A DNA stretch of 52,177 nucleotides, taken from NCBI GenBank assembly GCA_910585735.1, contig CAJUEU010000001.1, forward strand, positions 98,158 through 150,334. Direction: 5' to 3'. This stretch comes from an uncultured Oscillospiraceae bacterium. GTDB lineage: Bacteria; Bacillota; Clostridia; Oscillospirales; Oscillospiraceae. The notes under the pieces are model-generated. The model was not told where the DNA came from and ran no database searches. It saw only the letters and a program-made list of their open reading frames with translations. Position numbers and translations under genes: made by a program. This document shows positions 7,517-16,603 of the stretch, piece after piece. The first letter of the stretch is position 1. Every line of letters starts with the position of its first letter.

Positions 7517-9988
7517 TTGTCTGTGAAACTTGCGAAAATAGCGTTGTCGGCAGCCACCTTTGCCATTGACCGCCCTTATACCTATCAAGTGCCGGAGGAG
7601 CTCAGCGACCTGTGTCCGGGAGTGAGAGTTGTGATCCCCTTTGGGCCGGGGAACAAACGGGCCGAAGGCTTGGTTCTTTCGGTAGAGGAGGCGCCTCTTC
7701 CTGAGAAACCTTTGAAAATGATCCTGACCCAGCTGGATGAGACTCCTGTTCTGGACGAGGAGGGGATCCGGCTGGCGCTGTGGATGCGGGAGCGATGGTT
7801 TTGTACGGTATATGAGGCAGCTAGGGCCATGCTGCCGGCCGGGCTTTACTACTCGCTTCAGGATTGCTACCGTTTATCCGATGGCGTAGAGCTTGCGGAG
7901 GCCTTGAAAGGAGCTGGCCGCTCCAAGCATGAGCGGCAAGTGCTTGAGCTGGTGGCTCCTTGCCGGCAGGGATTGGAGGAGGGGATTATTCGGGAGGCCT
8001 TTGGAACAAAGGATCCAGGCCCGGCACTTCGGGCTTTGGTGTCGAAGGGCTTTCTGACTGTGACGACCAGCGCCGCCAGAGGCGTAGGAGATAAACGGGA
8101 AAAGTGGGCCTCCTTGGCCCTTCCCCCTGAAGAAGCTATGGCATTTGTGGAGTCCAAGCGAAAGACTGCTCCCCTGAGATATTCTGTGATCGAACTGCTT
8201 GCGGGGATCGGGGAGGCAACTACAAAGGAAATCTGCTATTTTACCGGGGCGACGCTGTCCACTCTGAAGGGGCTGGAAAAAAGCGGACTGCTCCAGATTG
8301 AAGAGCGGGAGGTATACAGGCGCAGCGAGCCTCGACCTGTGATTTCGGTCGGTGCTGTGGCGCTCAACGAAGAGCAAGAAAAGGCTTTCGAAGGATTGAA
8401 CGCCTGTGCAAAAAGTGGAAAACCATCGGTGGCTCTGCTATATGGTGTTACGGGAAGCGGAAAAACGCAGGTATATATCCGCCTGATCCAAGAGGCTCTG
8501 AACCGAGGGCAGACCGCTCTGGTTTTGGTGCCCGAGATTTCCTTGACGCCTCAACTGCTGGCGATTTTTACCGCTTATTTTCAAAATGAGGTGGCGGTAC
8601 TTCATAGCTCTCTGCCCGCGGGGGAACGCTATGACGAGTGGAAGCGGATCCGAGCGCGAAAGGCTCGGGTGGTGATTGGGACCCGCTCCGCAATTTTTGC
8701 CCCACTCCAGAATCTGGGCCTTTTGATTTTGGACGAGGAGCAGGAGGGAAGCTATAAGTCGGAAAACATGCCTCGGTATCACGCAAGAGATGTGGCAAAA
8801 TACCGGGCCAGCTATCATCGTGCGCTGCTGGTATTGGGGTCAGCAACTCCATCGGTGGAGACAATGTACCATGCCCAAAAAGGGGATTATAGCTTATTTA
8901 CCCTGAGCCACCGCTACAATGAACGGATCCTCCCCGAGGTTTTGATCACAGACCTGAAGGAGGAGCTGCGTGAGGGAAATAATACACCCATCAGCGGATC
9001 ATTGCGGGAGGCGATTGGAGAAAATTTGTCCCGGGGGGAACAGACGATCCTGCTTCTTAACCGGCGTGGGGCGAGTCCTATGGTGACTTGTCTCTCTTGC
9101 GGACAGGTGCCCACCTGCCCCCGGTGCTCGGCGCATTTGACTTATCATTCGGCCAACCGGCGGCTTATGTGCCACTATTGTGGCCATTCCGAGCCTTTGC
9201 CAAATGACTGCCCGGAATGCGGCGGAGACCTGAAGCCGGTGGGGATGGGGACCCAGCGGGTGGAGGATGCTCTGCATCAGTGCTTTCCGGATGTGGAAGT
9301 GATGCGGATGGATGCGGATACCACCACGGCGAACCATGCGCATGAACGGCTTCTCAGTCGGTTTCGGGAGGAAAAGGTGCCCATTTTGGTGGGGACCCAA
9401 ATGGTAGCAAAGGGGCTGGACATTGAAAATGTGACTTTGGTTGGAGTCATTTCTGCGGATCAAGGCCTTTATATTGATGACTACCGGGCAGGAGAGCGAA
9501 CCTTTTCCCTTATTACCCAAGTGATTGGCCGCGCAGGCCGGGGCAGCAAGGAGGGGCGGGCCATTATTCAGACCTACACCCCGGAGAATGATGTAATATT
9601 GGATGCCGCCAGGCAGGATTACGACCATTTTTATGCCAAAGAGATCGAGCTGCGCCGGGTGCGGGAATGTCCACCGTATTTTAGCTTTTTTGTGATCCAT
9701 GTTTCAGGCCCCGAGGAAGGACAGGCACTTCGTGTATGCGCGTTCCTTCGGGATACTGTACAGCAATGGCTGGATATTCCGGGGTACAAGGGAAGGTATT
9801 GCAAGATTTTGGGCCCCATTCCGGCAGCGATCGCCAAGGTCAATAACCGCTATCGTTACCGATTGACCTTGATAGGGACAAATGACCGGCCCATGCGGGA
9901 GTTGGTGGCCCATCTTCTACGCTGCGCTCAGGCAGACCGAAAAAACCGTGGCGTTTCTATTACGGCTGACGTGGATCCTGTGAACTGA
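7517..9988 (+). CDS. priA: primosomal replication restart helicase PriA
   Basis: An 823-residue PriA that loads the replicative helicase at stalled forks. Order: 3'BD domain (about 1-105), winged-helix region, helicase domain with Walker A GVTGSGKT at 310-317, then the zinc-binding insertion whose four CxxC pairs (CLSC, CPRC, CHYC, CPEC) are all present, helicase motifs including GTQMVAKGLD and QVIGRAGRG, and the C-terminal domain. The Walker B motif reads DEEQ (406-409) where PriA normally has DEEH. TTG 7517 is chosen because GGGAGG at 7502-7507 sits 9 bp upstream; GTG 7523 is an alternative. Confidence 0.95.
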   Translation: MSVKLAKIALSAATFAIDRPYTYQVPEELSDLCPGVRVVIPFGPGNKRAEGLVLSVEEAPLPEKPLKMILTQLDETPVLDEEGIRLALWMRERWFCTVYEAARAMLPAGLYYSLQDCYRLSDGVELAEALKGAGRSKHERQVLELVAPCRQGLEEGIIREAFGTKDPGPALRALVSKGFLTVTTSAARGVGDKREKWASLALPPEEAMAFVESKRKTAPLRYSVIELLAGIGEATTKEICYFTGATLSTLKGLEKSGLLQIEEREVYRRSEPRPVISVGAVALNEEQEKAFEGLNACAKSGKPSVALLYGVTGSGKTQVYIRLIQEALNRGQTALVLVPEISLTPQLLAIFTAYFQNEVAVLHSSLPAGERYDEWKRIRARKARVVIGTRSAIFAPLQNLGLLILDEEQEGSYKSENMPRYHARDVAKYRASYHRALLVLGSATPSVETMYHAQKGDYSLFTLSHRYNERILPEVLITDLKEELREGNNTPISGSLREAIGENLSRGEQTILLLNRRGASPMVTCLSCGQVPTCPRCSAHLTYHSANRRLMCHYCGHSEPLPNDCPECGGDLKPVGMGTQRVEDALHQCFPDVEVMRMDADTTTANHAHERLLSRFREEKVPILVGTQMVAKGLDIENVTLVGVISADQGLYIDDYRAGERTFSLITQVIGRAGRGSKEGRAIIQTYTPENDVILDAARQDYDHFYAKEIELRRVRECPPYFSFFVIHVSGPEEGQALRVCAFLRDTVQQWLDIPGYKGRYCKILGPIPAAIAKVNNRYRYRLTLIGTNDRPMRELVAHLLRCAQADRKNRGVSITADVDPVN

Positions 9989-10006
9989 TGTTTGGAGGGG
10001 AAAGAT

Positions 10007-10513
10007 ATGGCGATTCGAGAAATTCTGACGGATAAAGACCCGGTCCTTCACAAAAAATGTCATCCTGTTACGCAGTTTGACGACAAATTGGCCACGCTTC
10101 TGGACGATCTGAAGGAGACCTTGGCTGCCGCAAATGGCGCGGGGCTGGCAGCTCCCCAGATAGGGATCCTTCGAAGAGTTGTGGTAGTTTTGGACGAGGC
10201 GGATGAGATGCTGGAATTGGTGAACCCTGAGATTTTGTCCCAGTCTGGAGAGCAGGATGGCCTGGAGGGCTGCCTCTCGGTGCCCGGCATGTGGGGCTAT
10301 GTGCTTCGTCCCATGAAGGTCAAAGTTCGCGCTCAGGACCGAAAGGGAAATTGGTTTGAGGTCAAGGGGGAAGAGATGGTGGCCCGTTGTTTCTGCCATG
10401 AGATCGACCATTTGGATGGGCACGTTTTTTCCGAACATGTGGACTGCCTCTATACCAACGAGGAGCTGGAAGAGCTTCTGGCAGAAGAGGAGAAAAAAGG
10501 AAAGAGGAGGTGA
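10007..10513 (+). CDS. def: peptide deformylase
   Basis: A 168-residue metal-dependent enzyme removing the formyl group from N-formylmethionine of new proteins. All three motifs are intact: GAGLAAPQ at 44-51, EGCLS at 87-91 with the metal Cys89, and HEIDH at 131-135. ATG 10007 follows GGAGGGG by about 6 bp. The charged C-terminus (EEKKGKRR) is a short extension. It is followed within a few bases by fmt, the enzyme that adds the formyl group, a classic pairing. Confidence 0.97.
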   Translation: MAIREILTDKDPVLHKKCHPVTQFDDKLATLLDDLKETLAAANGAGLAAPQIGILRRVVVVLDEADEMLELVNPEILSQSGEQDGLEGCLSVPGMWGYVLRPMKVKVRAQDRKGNWFEVKGEEMVARCFCHEIDHLDGHVFSEHVDCLYTNEELEELLAEEEKKGKRR

Positions 10514-10518
10514 CAGCT

Positions 10519-11442
10519 GTGCGGGTGTTGTTTATGGGGACCCCGGATTTTGCTGTCCCCTCACTTGAGGCGCTTATAGAAGCGGGACATGAGATCTGCG
10601 GTGTTTTTTGTCAGCCGGACAAGCCGGTGGGACGCCATCAGAATCAGTTGGCCTTTCCGCCGGTTAAGATGTGTGCCGTTGCCCATGGGATCCCTGTTTT
10701 CCAGCCTGTTAAGCTGCGGGATGGAACGGCTTTGGCCCAAATTCAGTCGTTGAAGCCTGATTTGATCGTGGTAGCCGCTTATGGCAGGCTCTTGCCCAAG
10801 GAGATATTGGAGTATCCGGCCATGGGGTGTATCAATGTACATTCTTCGCTGTTGCCTCAATATCGGGGGGCAGCTCCGATCAACTGGGCCATTCTCAACG
10901 GAGAGAAAGAGACGGGAGTCACGATTATGCATATGGTGGAGGCGTTGGATGCAGGCGATATCATTGCCCAGGCTGTGACACAAATTGCCTCTGACGAGAA
11001 AGCTCCTGAGTTGACGGTTCGGCTGGCAAAATTAGGTGGGGAGCTACTGGCAGAGACGGTGGAGTCCTTGGAAGCGGGGAGTGCGGGCCGGATCCCCCAA
11101 AATGATGAGCAGGTGACTCTGGCGCCTATGCTGTCCAAAGAGCTTTCGCCCATGGACTTTCATAAATCCGCCCAGTCTCTCCATGACCAGGTGAGAGGTC
11201 TGTGTCCCTGGCCTTCTGCTGTGACTGAGATTGGCGGAGTCCGTTGCAAGGTGCTTTCTACCCGGGTGGAGAATTGCTCTGGCCAGCCAGGAACGGTCCT
11301 GCAAGCGGATAAAAAAGGACTTATTGTGGCTTGCGGGCAGGGAGCCCTGCGAATTTTGGAGCTTCAGCCTGACGGGAAAAAACGGATGCGGGGAGAAGAT
11401 TTCCTGTTGGGACATCCGCTGAAGGCGGGGGATCCTCTCTGA
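10519..11442 (+). CDS. fmt: methionyl-tRNA formyltransferase
   Basis: A 307-residue enzyme formylating initiator Met-tRNA with 10-formyl-THF. The N-terminal MRVLFMGTPDFAV and the catalytic residues Asn106, His108 (CINVHSSLLP) and Asp144 (ALDAGD) fall at the same positions as in E. coli Fmt when GTG 10519 is used as start; this codon also has GAGGAGG at good spacing. An earlier in-frame GTG at 10510 overlaps the def stop but has no room for a ribosome binding site. The stop overlaps the rsmB start by one base (TGATG). Confidence 0.96.
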   Translation: MRVLFMGTPDFAVPSLEALIEAGHEICGVFCQPDKPVGRHQNQLAFPPVKMCAVAHGIPVFQPVKLRDGTALAQIQSLKPDLIVVAAYGRLLPKEILEYPAMGCINVHSSLLPQYRGAAPINWAILNGEKETGVTIMHMVEALDAGDIIAQAVTQIASDEKAPELTVRLAKLGGELLAETVESLEAGSAGRIPQNDEQVTLAPMLSKELSPMDFHKSAQSLHDQVRGLCPWPSAVTEIGGVRCKVLSTRVENCSGQPGTVLQADKKGLIVACGQGALRILELQPDGKKRMRGEDFLLGHPLKAGDPL

Positions 11443-12761
11443 TGGCAGTCACAGCGAGAGAGGTTGCGTTACAGTGTATGATAGCGGGGGAAAAACAGGG
11501 TGCGTGGTCAGATGGTTATCTTCGGAATGCCATTCGAAAGGCAAAGCTGTCTGCCCGGGACGCGGCGCTCTGTACCCGGATTACCTATGGCATTTTGCAA
11601 AATCGTATGCTGCTGGATTGGCATATTGCCCGGCTTTCTACAGTCCCGGAAGGAGATTTGGAACCAGCGGTAAAAAACTGCCTGCGTATGGGGATTTATC
11701 AATTGGGATTTTTGGACCGTATCCCGCCCCATGCGGCTGTGAATGAGGCGGTATCGCTGACCAAGAGGTATGCCAGAAATCCCAGAGCATCTGGCTTGGT
11801 CAACGCCGTCCTTCGGGCTTTTGACCGGGAGCGGGAGAGTGGTTTGCCCCAGCCTGAAGAGATTTCTGTCCGCTATAGTCATCCCCAATGGTTGGTGGAG
11901 GAATTTTCCGGCTGCCTTCCCAAGGACGAGGTGGAGAGCCTGCTGAAGGCGGATAATAGCCTGGCCCCAACGCAGGCCCAGGTTAATCTATTAAAAACGA
12001 CAATCACGTCTCTGAAGAAAGAGATTTCTGAGGCGGGGGTCTCCGCTGTGGAACATGCTTGGCTTCCAAACTGTGTGGAGCTGGAGGATACAGGGGACTT
12101 GACTGAGCTGCCGGCTTTTCGGGAGGGCTGTTTCTATGTGCAGGACGTAGCGGCCAGGGTGTCCATTATGGCTGCGGATCCTCAGCCGGGAGACCGAGTG
12201 CTGGATGCCTGCGCCGCCCCTGGTGGGAAGTCTTTTGCCGCGGCTATTGCTATGGCAGATCAGGGAGAGATCATCTCTTGTGATATTCACCCCCATAAGA
12301 TGAAGTTGATCATGCAGGGAAGGGACCGTTTGGGGCTTGATTGCATTACGCCAGAGGTGATGGATGCAAAAGTATTTCGCCCTGAATGGGAAGGCTCCTT
12401 TGACCTGGTGATCGCTGATGTTCCCTGCTCGGGTTTGGGTGTGATCCGTAAAAAACCGGATATTCGTTACAAAGACCCTGCGCCACTGGAAGGACTTTCC
12501 AAAATTCAGTTGGATATTTTATCGAATGTTGCACGCTATGTACGTCCTGGTGGGACCCTGCTCTACTCCACATGCACGTTGCTTTGGCGTGAAAATCAGG
12601 GTGTAGTGCAACAGTTCCTGGAAAAGGGAAAATCCTTTTCGCTGTCGCCATTCCAACTGCCGGATCCAATTGGGAGAGTGGAGGATGGGATGCTGACGCT
12701 GTGGCCTCACCGTCACGGTACCGATGGATTTTTTATAGCAAAGCTGATTCGCGCTTGCTGA
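11442..12761 (+). CDS. rsmB: 16S rRNA (cytosine-967-C5)-methyltransferase RsmB
   Basis: A 439-residue RsmB/Sun methyltransferase. Residues about 1-130 form the NusB-like RNA-binding domain; the SAM-binding fold follows, with DACAAPGGKS at 255-264, the PCSGLG motif with Cys329 and the STCTL motif with catalytic Cys378. It methylates C967 of 16S rRNA near the decoding centre. Coupled to fmt by a one-base overlap; def-fmt-rsmB-rlmN-prpC-prkC-rsgA is a common Firmicutes order. Confidence 0.96.
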   Translation: MAVTAREVALQCMIAGEKQGAWSDGYLRNAIRKAKLSARDAALCTRITYGILQNRMLLDWHIARLSTVPEGDLEPAVKNCLRMGIYQLGFLDRIPPHAAVNEAVSLTKRYARNPRASGLVNAVLRAFDRERESGLPQPEEISVRYSHPQWLVEEFSGCLPKDEVESLLKADNSLAPTQAQVNLLKTTITSLKKEISEAGVSAVEHAWLPNCVELEDTGDLTELPAFREGCFYVQDVAARVSIMAADPQPGDRVLDACAAPGGKSFAAAIAMADQGEIISCDIHPHKMKLIMQGRDRLGLDCITPEVMDAKVFRPEWEGSFDLVIADVPCSGLGVIRKKPDIRYKDPAPLEGLSKIQLDILSNVARYVRPGGTLLYSTCTLLWRENQGVVQQFLEKGKSFSLSPFQLPDPIGRVEDGMLTLWPHRHGTDGFFIAKLIRAC

Positions 12762-12779
12762 TAGAAAGGAGGCTGTCTC

Positions 12780-13811
12780 ATGCGAATTGATATAAAGTCT
12801 ATGACTCTGGATGAAATGACTCAGTTTGTCAAGGAGCTGGGCGAGCCTGCTTTCCGGGGGAAACAGATTTTTCGCTGGCTTCACCGTGGGGTCAGTTCCT
12901 TTGAGGAAATGTCAGATCTTTCGAAATCCCTAAGGAACAAACTGGAAGAAATCTCGTTTATTACAGTGCCCAAGGTGGAGAGAAAGCAAATTTCGAAGCT
13001 TGATGGTACGGTGAAGTATCTGTGGCGTTTAAAGGATGAAAACTGTGTAGAAACGGTTTTGATGCGCTACCGTCATGGGAATACTGTCTGTATCTCCTCT
13101 CAGGTAGGCTGCCGAATGGGATGTGCTTTCTGTGCCTCTACCATAGGCGGGAAAGTCAGAGACTTAACGCCGGCTGAGATGTTGGATCAGGTTCTTTTCA
13201 CACAGAAAGACTCGGGACTGGAGATTTCTAATATTGTACTGATGGGAATCGGTGAACCATTGGACAATATGGAAACAGTGCTTCGTTTTCTGGAGTTGGT
13301 GAACAGTTCAGAGGGAATGAACATTGGGATGCGGCATATTTCCCTCTCTACCTGTGGCCTGACAGAGCAAATTGACAAACTGGCTCAACTTCGGTTACAA
13401 TTGACCTTATCGGTGTCCCTTCACGCGCCGGACGACGAGACCCGGTCCAGGATCATGCCGGTCAACCGGGGGGAAGGCGTAGAAAAGCTGTTTGCGTGCT
13501 GTCGGCGGTATTTTGAGACCACTGGACGCCGCATTTCGTATGAGTACTCTATGATAGATGGTGTGAATGATTCCGATTGGCAGGCGGATTTACTGGCAAA
13601 TCATTTGAAGGGAACGCCGGGACATGTTAATTTGATCCCATTGAACGAAGTGGCTGAAAGCCCTTTCCATCCGAGCCGGAGGATTCGGGAATTTCAGCGG
13701 CGTTTGGAACAGCAGGGGGTTACAGTGACAGTCAGGAGAAGGCTGGGGGGAGACATTGATGCTTCCTGTGGGCAGCTGCGTCGAAAAAGGATGGAGGAGA
13801 AGATACAGTGA
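12780..13811 (+). CDS. rlmN: dual-specificity rRNA/tRNA adenine-C2 methyltransferase RlmN
   Basis: A 343-residue radical SAM enzyme methylating A2503 of 23S rRNA (and A37 of some tRNAs). The 4Fe-4S ligands CxxxCxxC are at Cys111, Cys115 and Cys118 (CRMGCAFC), and the C-terminal catalytic Cys330 lies in DASCGQL. The N-terminal helical RNA-binding part (PAFRGKQIFRWLH) is typical. GAAAGGAGG precedes the ATG. The 3' end overlaps prpC by 4 bp. The start motif and both cysteine centres exclude Cfr only by context, as Cfr shares them. Confidence 0.95.
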   Translation: MRIDIKSMTLDEMTQFVKELGEPAFRGKQIFRWLHRGVSSFEEMSDLSKSLRNKLEEISFITVPKVERKQISKLDGTVKYLWRLKDENCVETVLMRYRHGNTVCISSQVGCRMGCAFCASTIGGKVRDLTPAEMLDQVLFTQKDSGLEISNIVLMGIGEPLDNMETVLRFLELVNSSEGMNIGMRHISLSTCGLTEQIDKLAQLRLQLTLSVSLHAPDDETRSRIMPVNRGEGVEKLFACCRRYFETTGRRISYEYSMIDGVNDSDWQADLLANHLKGTPGHVNLIPLNEVAESPFHPSRRIREFQRRLEQQGVTVTVRRRLGGDIDASCGQLRRKRMEEKIQ

Positions 13812-14542
13812 TAGAAGCATGGGGAATTACGGATAAGGGAGCGGTCCGTCCTCAGAATCAGGACTGTTTTTATTTGAGGCAGGTTGGTGAGGAGCTGCTT
13901 ACGGCCATTGTCTGCGACGGAATGGGAGGCCACAGAGCGGGTAACGTGGCCAGCGCGTTGGCAGTGGATGTGGCGTCTGCCTATTTGGAAAGCTTAACGC
14001 CAGAGGAATTGGTGGAGGCGCCCAAGGACCATCTGGTCAGGGGAGTCAATCTGTCCAATGAGGCGGTGTTTCGTAAGGCGGCGCAGGAGCCGGAGTGCAG
14101 GGGAATGGGTACGACTATGGTGTCGACCATTGTGGAGAAGACCCGGGTCTGGCTTCTGAATATTGGCGATAGCCGGGCATATCATATTGGTCAAAATGGA
14201 ATTACCAAAATAAGCCGGGATCACTCAGTGGTAGAGGACCTGGTCTACCGGGGAGAGCTGACCCCCGAGGAGGCTCGGCTTCACCCCCAGAAAAATCTGA
14301 TTACCAGAGCTTTAGGGAGCGACATGAAAGCGCAGCCTGATCTTTATGAGGTTGAGGTGAAGCTGGGAGACTATTTGCTCTTGTGCTCAGACGGACTTTC
14401 CAATACACTGACCGATCAGGAGATGCTTTATGAGATTCTCCATGGAGGGCTACGGGAAACTTGCTGTCAGAGGCTGATGGACCAGGCTCTTCTTCGGGGA
14501 GCGACGGATAATGTAACAATTGTACTGATTTACATAGGGTAA
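13808..14542 (+). CDS. prpC: PP2C-type Ser/Thr phosphatase (PrpC/Stp)
   Basis: A 244-residue PPM-family phosphatase that reverses phosphorylation by the adjacent PASTA kinase. Metal-binding motifs are visible: QNQD near 16-19, VCDGMGGH with Asp37, NIGDSRAY, LLCSDGLSN and the late GATDNVT. The GTG start overlaps the rlmN stop by 4 bp (GTGA), with GGAGGA just upstream. The kinase follows after 12 bp. Confidence 0.95.
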   Translation: MIEAWGITDKGAVRPQNQDCFYLRQVGEELLTAIVCDGMGGHRAGNVASALAVDVASAYLESLTPEELVEAPKDHLVRGVNLSNEAVFRKAAQEPECRGMGTTMVSTIVEKTRVWLLNIGDSRAYHIGQNGITKISRDHSVVEDLVYRGELTPEEARLHPQKNLITRALGSDMKAQPDLYEVEVKLGDYLLLCSDGLSNTLTDQEMLYEILHGGLRETCCQRLMDQALLRGATDNVTIVLIYIG

Positions 14543-14554
14543 GGAGGTGAGAAC

Positions 14555-16603
14555 GTGGATCAATACATAGGGAAAGTAATGGGAAACCGTTATGAGATAT
14601 TGGAACGGATCGGTTCCGGCGGAATGGCGGTGGTATATAAGGCCCGTTGCCGCTGGCTCAATCGGTTTGTGGCAATCAAGATCCTGAAGGAGGATTTGAC
14701 CCAGGACGAGGAATTCCGCCGCCGCTTTTACGATGAGGCTAAGGCTGTTGCCATGCTCTCACATTCCAACATTGTTTCTATTTACGATGTGTCCCGCTCT
14801 GAGGATTCCAGCGAGCCGGATTATATTGTGATGGAACTGATCGATGGGATCACCCTGAAACAGTATATTCAGAAGCGGGGTGGGAAACTGAACTGGAAGG
14901 AGGCCCTTCATTTCATTACCCAAATCATGAAGGGGCTTTCCCATGCCCATGGGCGGGGGATCATCCACCGGGACATTAAGCCTCACAATATCATGATTTT
15001 GAGGGATGGAAGTGTAAAGGTAGCTGATTTTGGCATTGCCAGACTGGTTTCCTCGGTCCAGAGTACAATGACCCAGGAGGCTCTGGGCTCGGTTCACTAT
15101 ATTTCGCCGGAGCAGGCAAGAGGAAGCCATATCGACGCCCGAAGCGATATTTATTCCGCTGGTGTGGTGCTGTATGAAATGCTGACAGGAAGGCTTCCCT
15201 ATGAAGGGGATTCTCCTGTTGCGGTTGCCATTCAGCACATCAATTCGATTCCTCTTTCTCCCAGGGAGCTGGATGACTCTATCCCGGAGGCGATGGAAGA
15301 GATCACCATGAAGGCTATGGCTTCTGATGTGGAGAGGCGGTATGCTTCTGCGGAGGCCATGCTGGTGGACCTTGAAGAATTCCGTAAAAACCCAAGCATT
15401 AGCTTCGATTATTCGGAAAGCGATCTTTTGGCAGGAGAGGGAGACGAACCTACGCGGCCCATCGGGGCGGCCAAGGCGACTCAGGTGGTGGTTACCCGTC
15501 CTGCCCATGCGGCAAAGCAGGAAGAAAAAGTCCTGAAGCATTCTGAGCCTGGCTACGATGACGATGAGGGCTATGAAAATGAGGGCGGCGGTTTTGTGCG
15601 GGGCTTGGTGATATTTTCCTCAGTAATCGCCTGCTTAGCAGGTGTGATTTACTTTCTTTGGATCACTGTATTCAGTGGAATGGTGGAGAAACCCCAGACC
15701 TTTGAGGTGCCGGATCTTTTTGGATACACTCTGGAGGAGGCGGCAGTCCTTCCGATTGTTGTAGACCAGGGATTTACGATTCGGGAGGGGGATTATTTGG
15801 AGGATGATGAAGTTCCTGCGGGGCAGATCATCAGTCAAAGTCCTGAAGCGAAGGAAATGGTTAAAGCTGGTGGCCAGGAGATCACAGTAACTATTAGCCT
15901 GGGAGGAAGCGGGCTTCAGGTGCCGGATCTTTATAATAAGGACCAGCGGGTAGCGGTGAACGCTCTGAACGATTTGGGGTTGGTGCCGGAGATCAAGGAA
16001 GCGTATTCTGATGATGTTACGAAAGGAAACGTGATGCTTCAGGAACCGGCGGCCAACGAGAAGGTTGAGGAAGGCACAGTAGTTACAATTACAGTGAGCC
16101 AGGGGCGGGAGCCAAAGCCTCATACTATGATCACCGTGATCAATATGACACTTGAGGAAGCAACCGATGCGTTGAAAAAGCTGGGACTTTCTATAGGCTC
16201 AGTTCAGAGACTTCCCAATGATGAGATAGAGGCGGGAAAGATCACCGATCAAAGCGTAGCCCCCAATACCGTTGTTATGGAGGGAACGGCCATTGATCTT
16301 ATTGTGAGCCTTGGGCCTGAGGCCCCGGTCATAGGCAGCACGGAGCCGACCTTGGGGCCAACGACAGAGCCCACTCCTACCCCTGGAAAAACTTCGCGTA
16401 AAAATGGAACAGTAGAGCTTCCGAATGACAAAGAAACAGTTACGGTTCGGGTCAATGTGGGCGGAGAGGAAAAATACCGGCAGGAGGTTCCAACCCGTCT
16501 GAGGACCACGACTTTTACGGTTACTGGAAGCGGACAGCAGGAGATCGTTGTTTACATTGACGATCAGGAGGTCAAGCGTTATATGGAGGACTTTGATTCC
16601 TGA
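14555..16603 (+). CDS. prkC: PASTA-domain Ser/Thr protein kinase (PrkC/Stk1)
   Basis: A 682-residue membrane kinase. The kinase domain (about 12-275) has the glycine loop IGSGGMAVVY, Lys42, HRDIKPHN with Asp140, ADFG with Asp158, and SPEQARG. A basic/acidic linker precedes one membrane helix (about 348-374). Three PASTA repeats (about 381-590) face outside and are expected to sense muropeptides or lipid II; in Bacillus this drives wall control and spore germination. After a Pro/Thr linker, residues about 610-682 form an extra predicted beta region not seen in the minimal PrkC layout. GTG start with AAGGAGGTGAG upstream. Stop overlaps rsgA by one base. Confidence 0.96.
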   Translation: MDQYIGKVMGNRYEILERIGSGGMAVVYKARCRWLNRFVAIKILKEDLTQDEEFRRRFYDEAKAVAMLSHSNIVSIYDVSRSEDSSEPDYIVMELIDGITLKQYIQKRGGKLNWKEALHFITQIMKGLSHAHGRGIIHRDIKPHNIMILRDGSVKVADFGIARLVSSVQSTMTQEALGSVHYISPEQARGSHIDARSDIYSAGVVLYEMLTGRLPYEGDSPVAVAIQHINSIPLSPRELDDSIPEAMEEITMKAMASDVERRYASAEAMLVDLEEFRKNPSISFDYSESDLLAGEGDEPTRPIGAAKATQVVVTRPAHAAKQEEKVLKHSEPGYDDDEGYENEGGGFVRGLVIFSSVIACLAGVIYFLWITVFSGMVEKPQTFEVPDLFGYTLEEAAVLPIVVDQGFTIREGDYLEDDEVPAGQIISQSPEAKEMVKAGGQEITVTISLGGSGLQVPDLYNKDQRVAVNALNDLGLVPEIKEAYSDDVTKGNVMLQEPAANEKVEEGTVVTITVSQGREPKPHTMITVINMTLEEATDALKKLGLSIGSVQRLPNDEIEAGKITDQSVAPNTVVMEGTAIDLIVSLGPEAPVIGSTEPTLGPTTEPTPTPGKTSRKNGTVELPNDKETVTVRVNVGGEEKYRQEVPTRLRTTTFTVTGSGQQEIVVYIDDQEVKRYMEDFDS

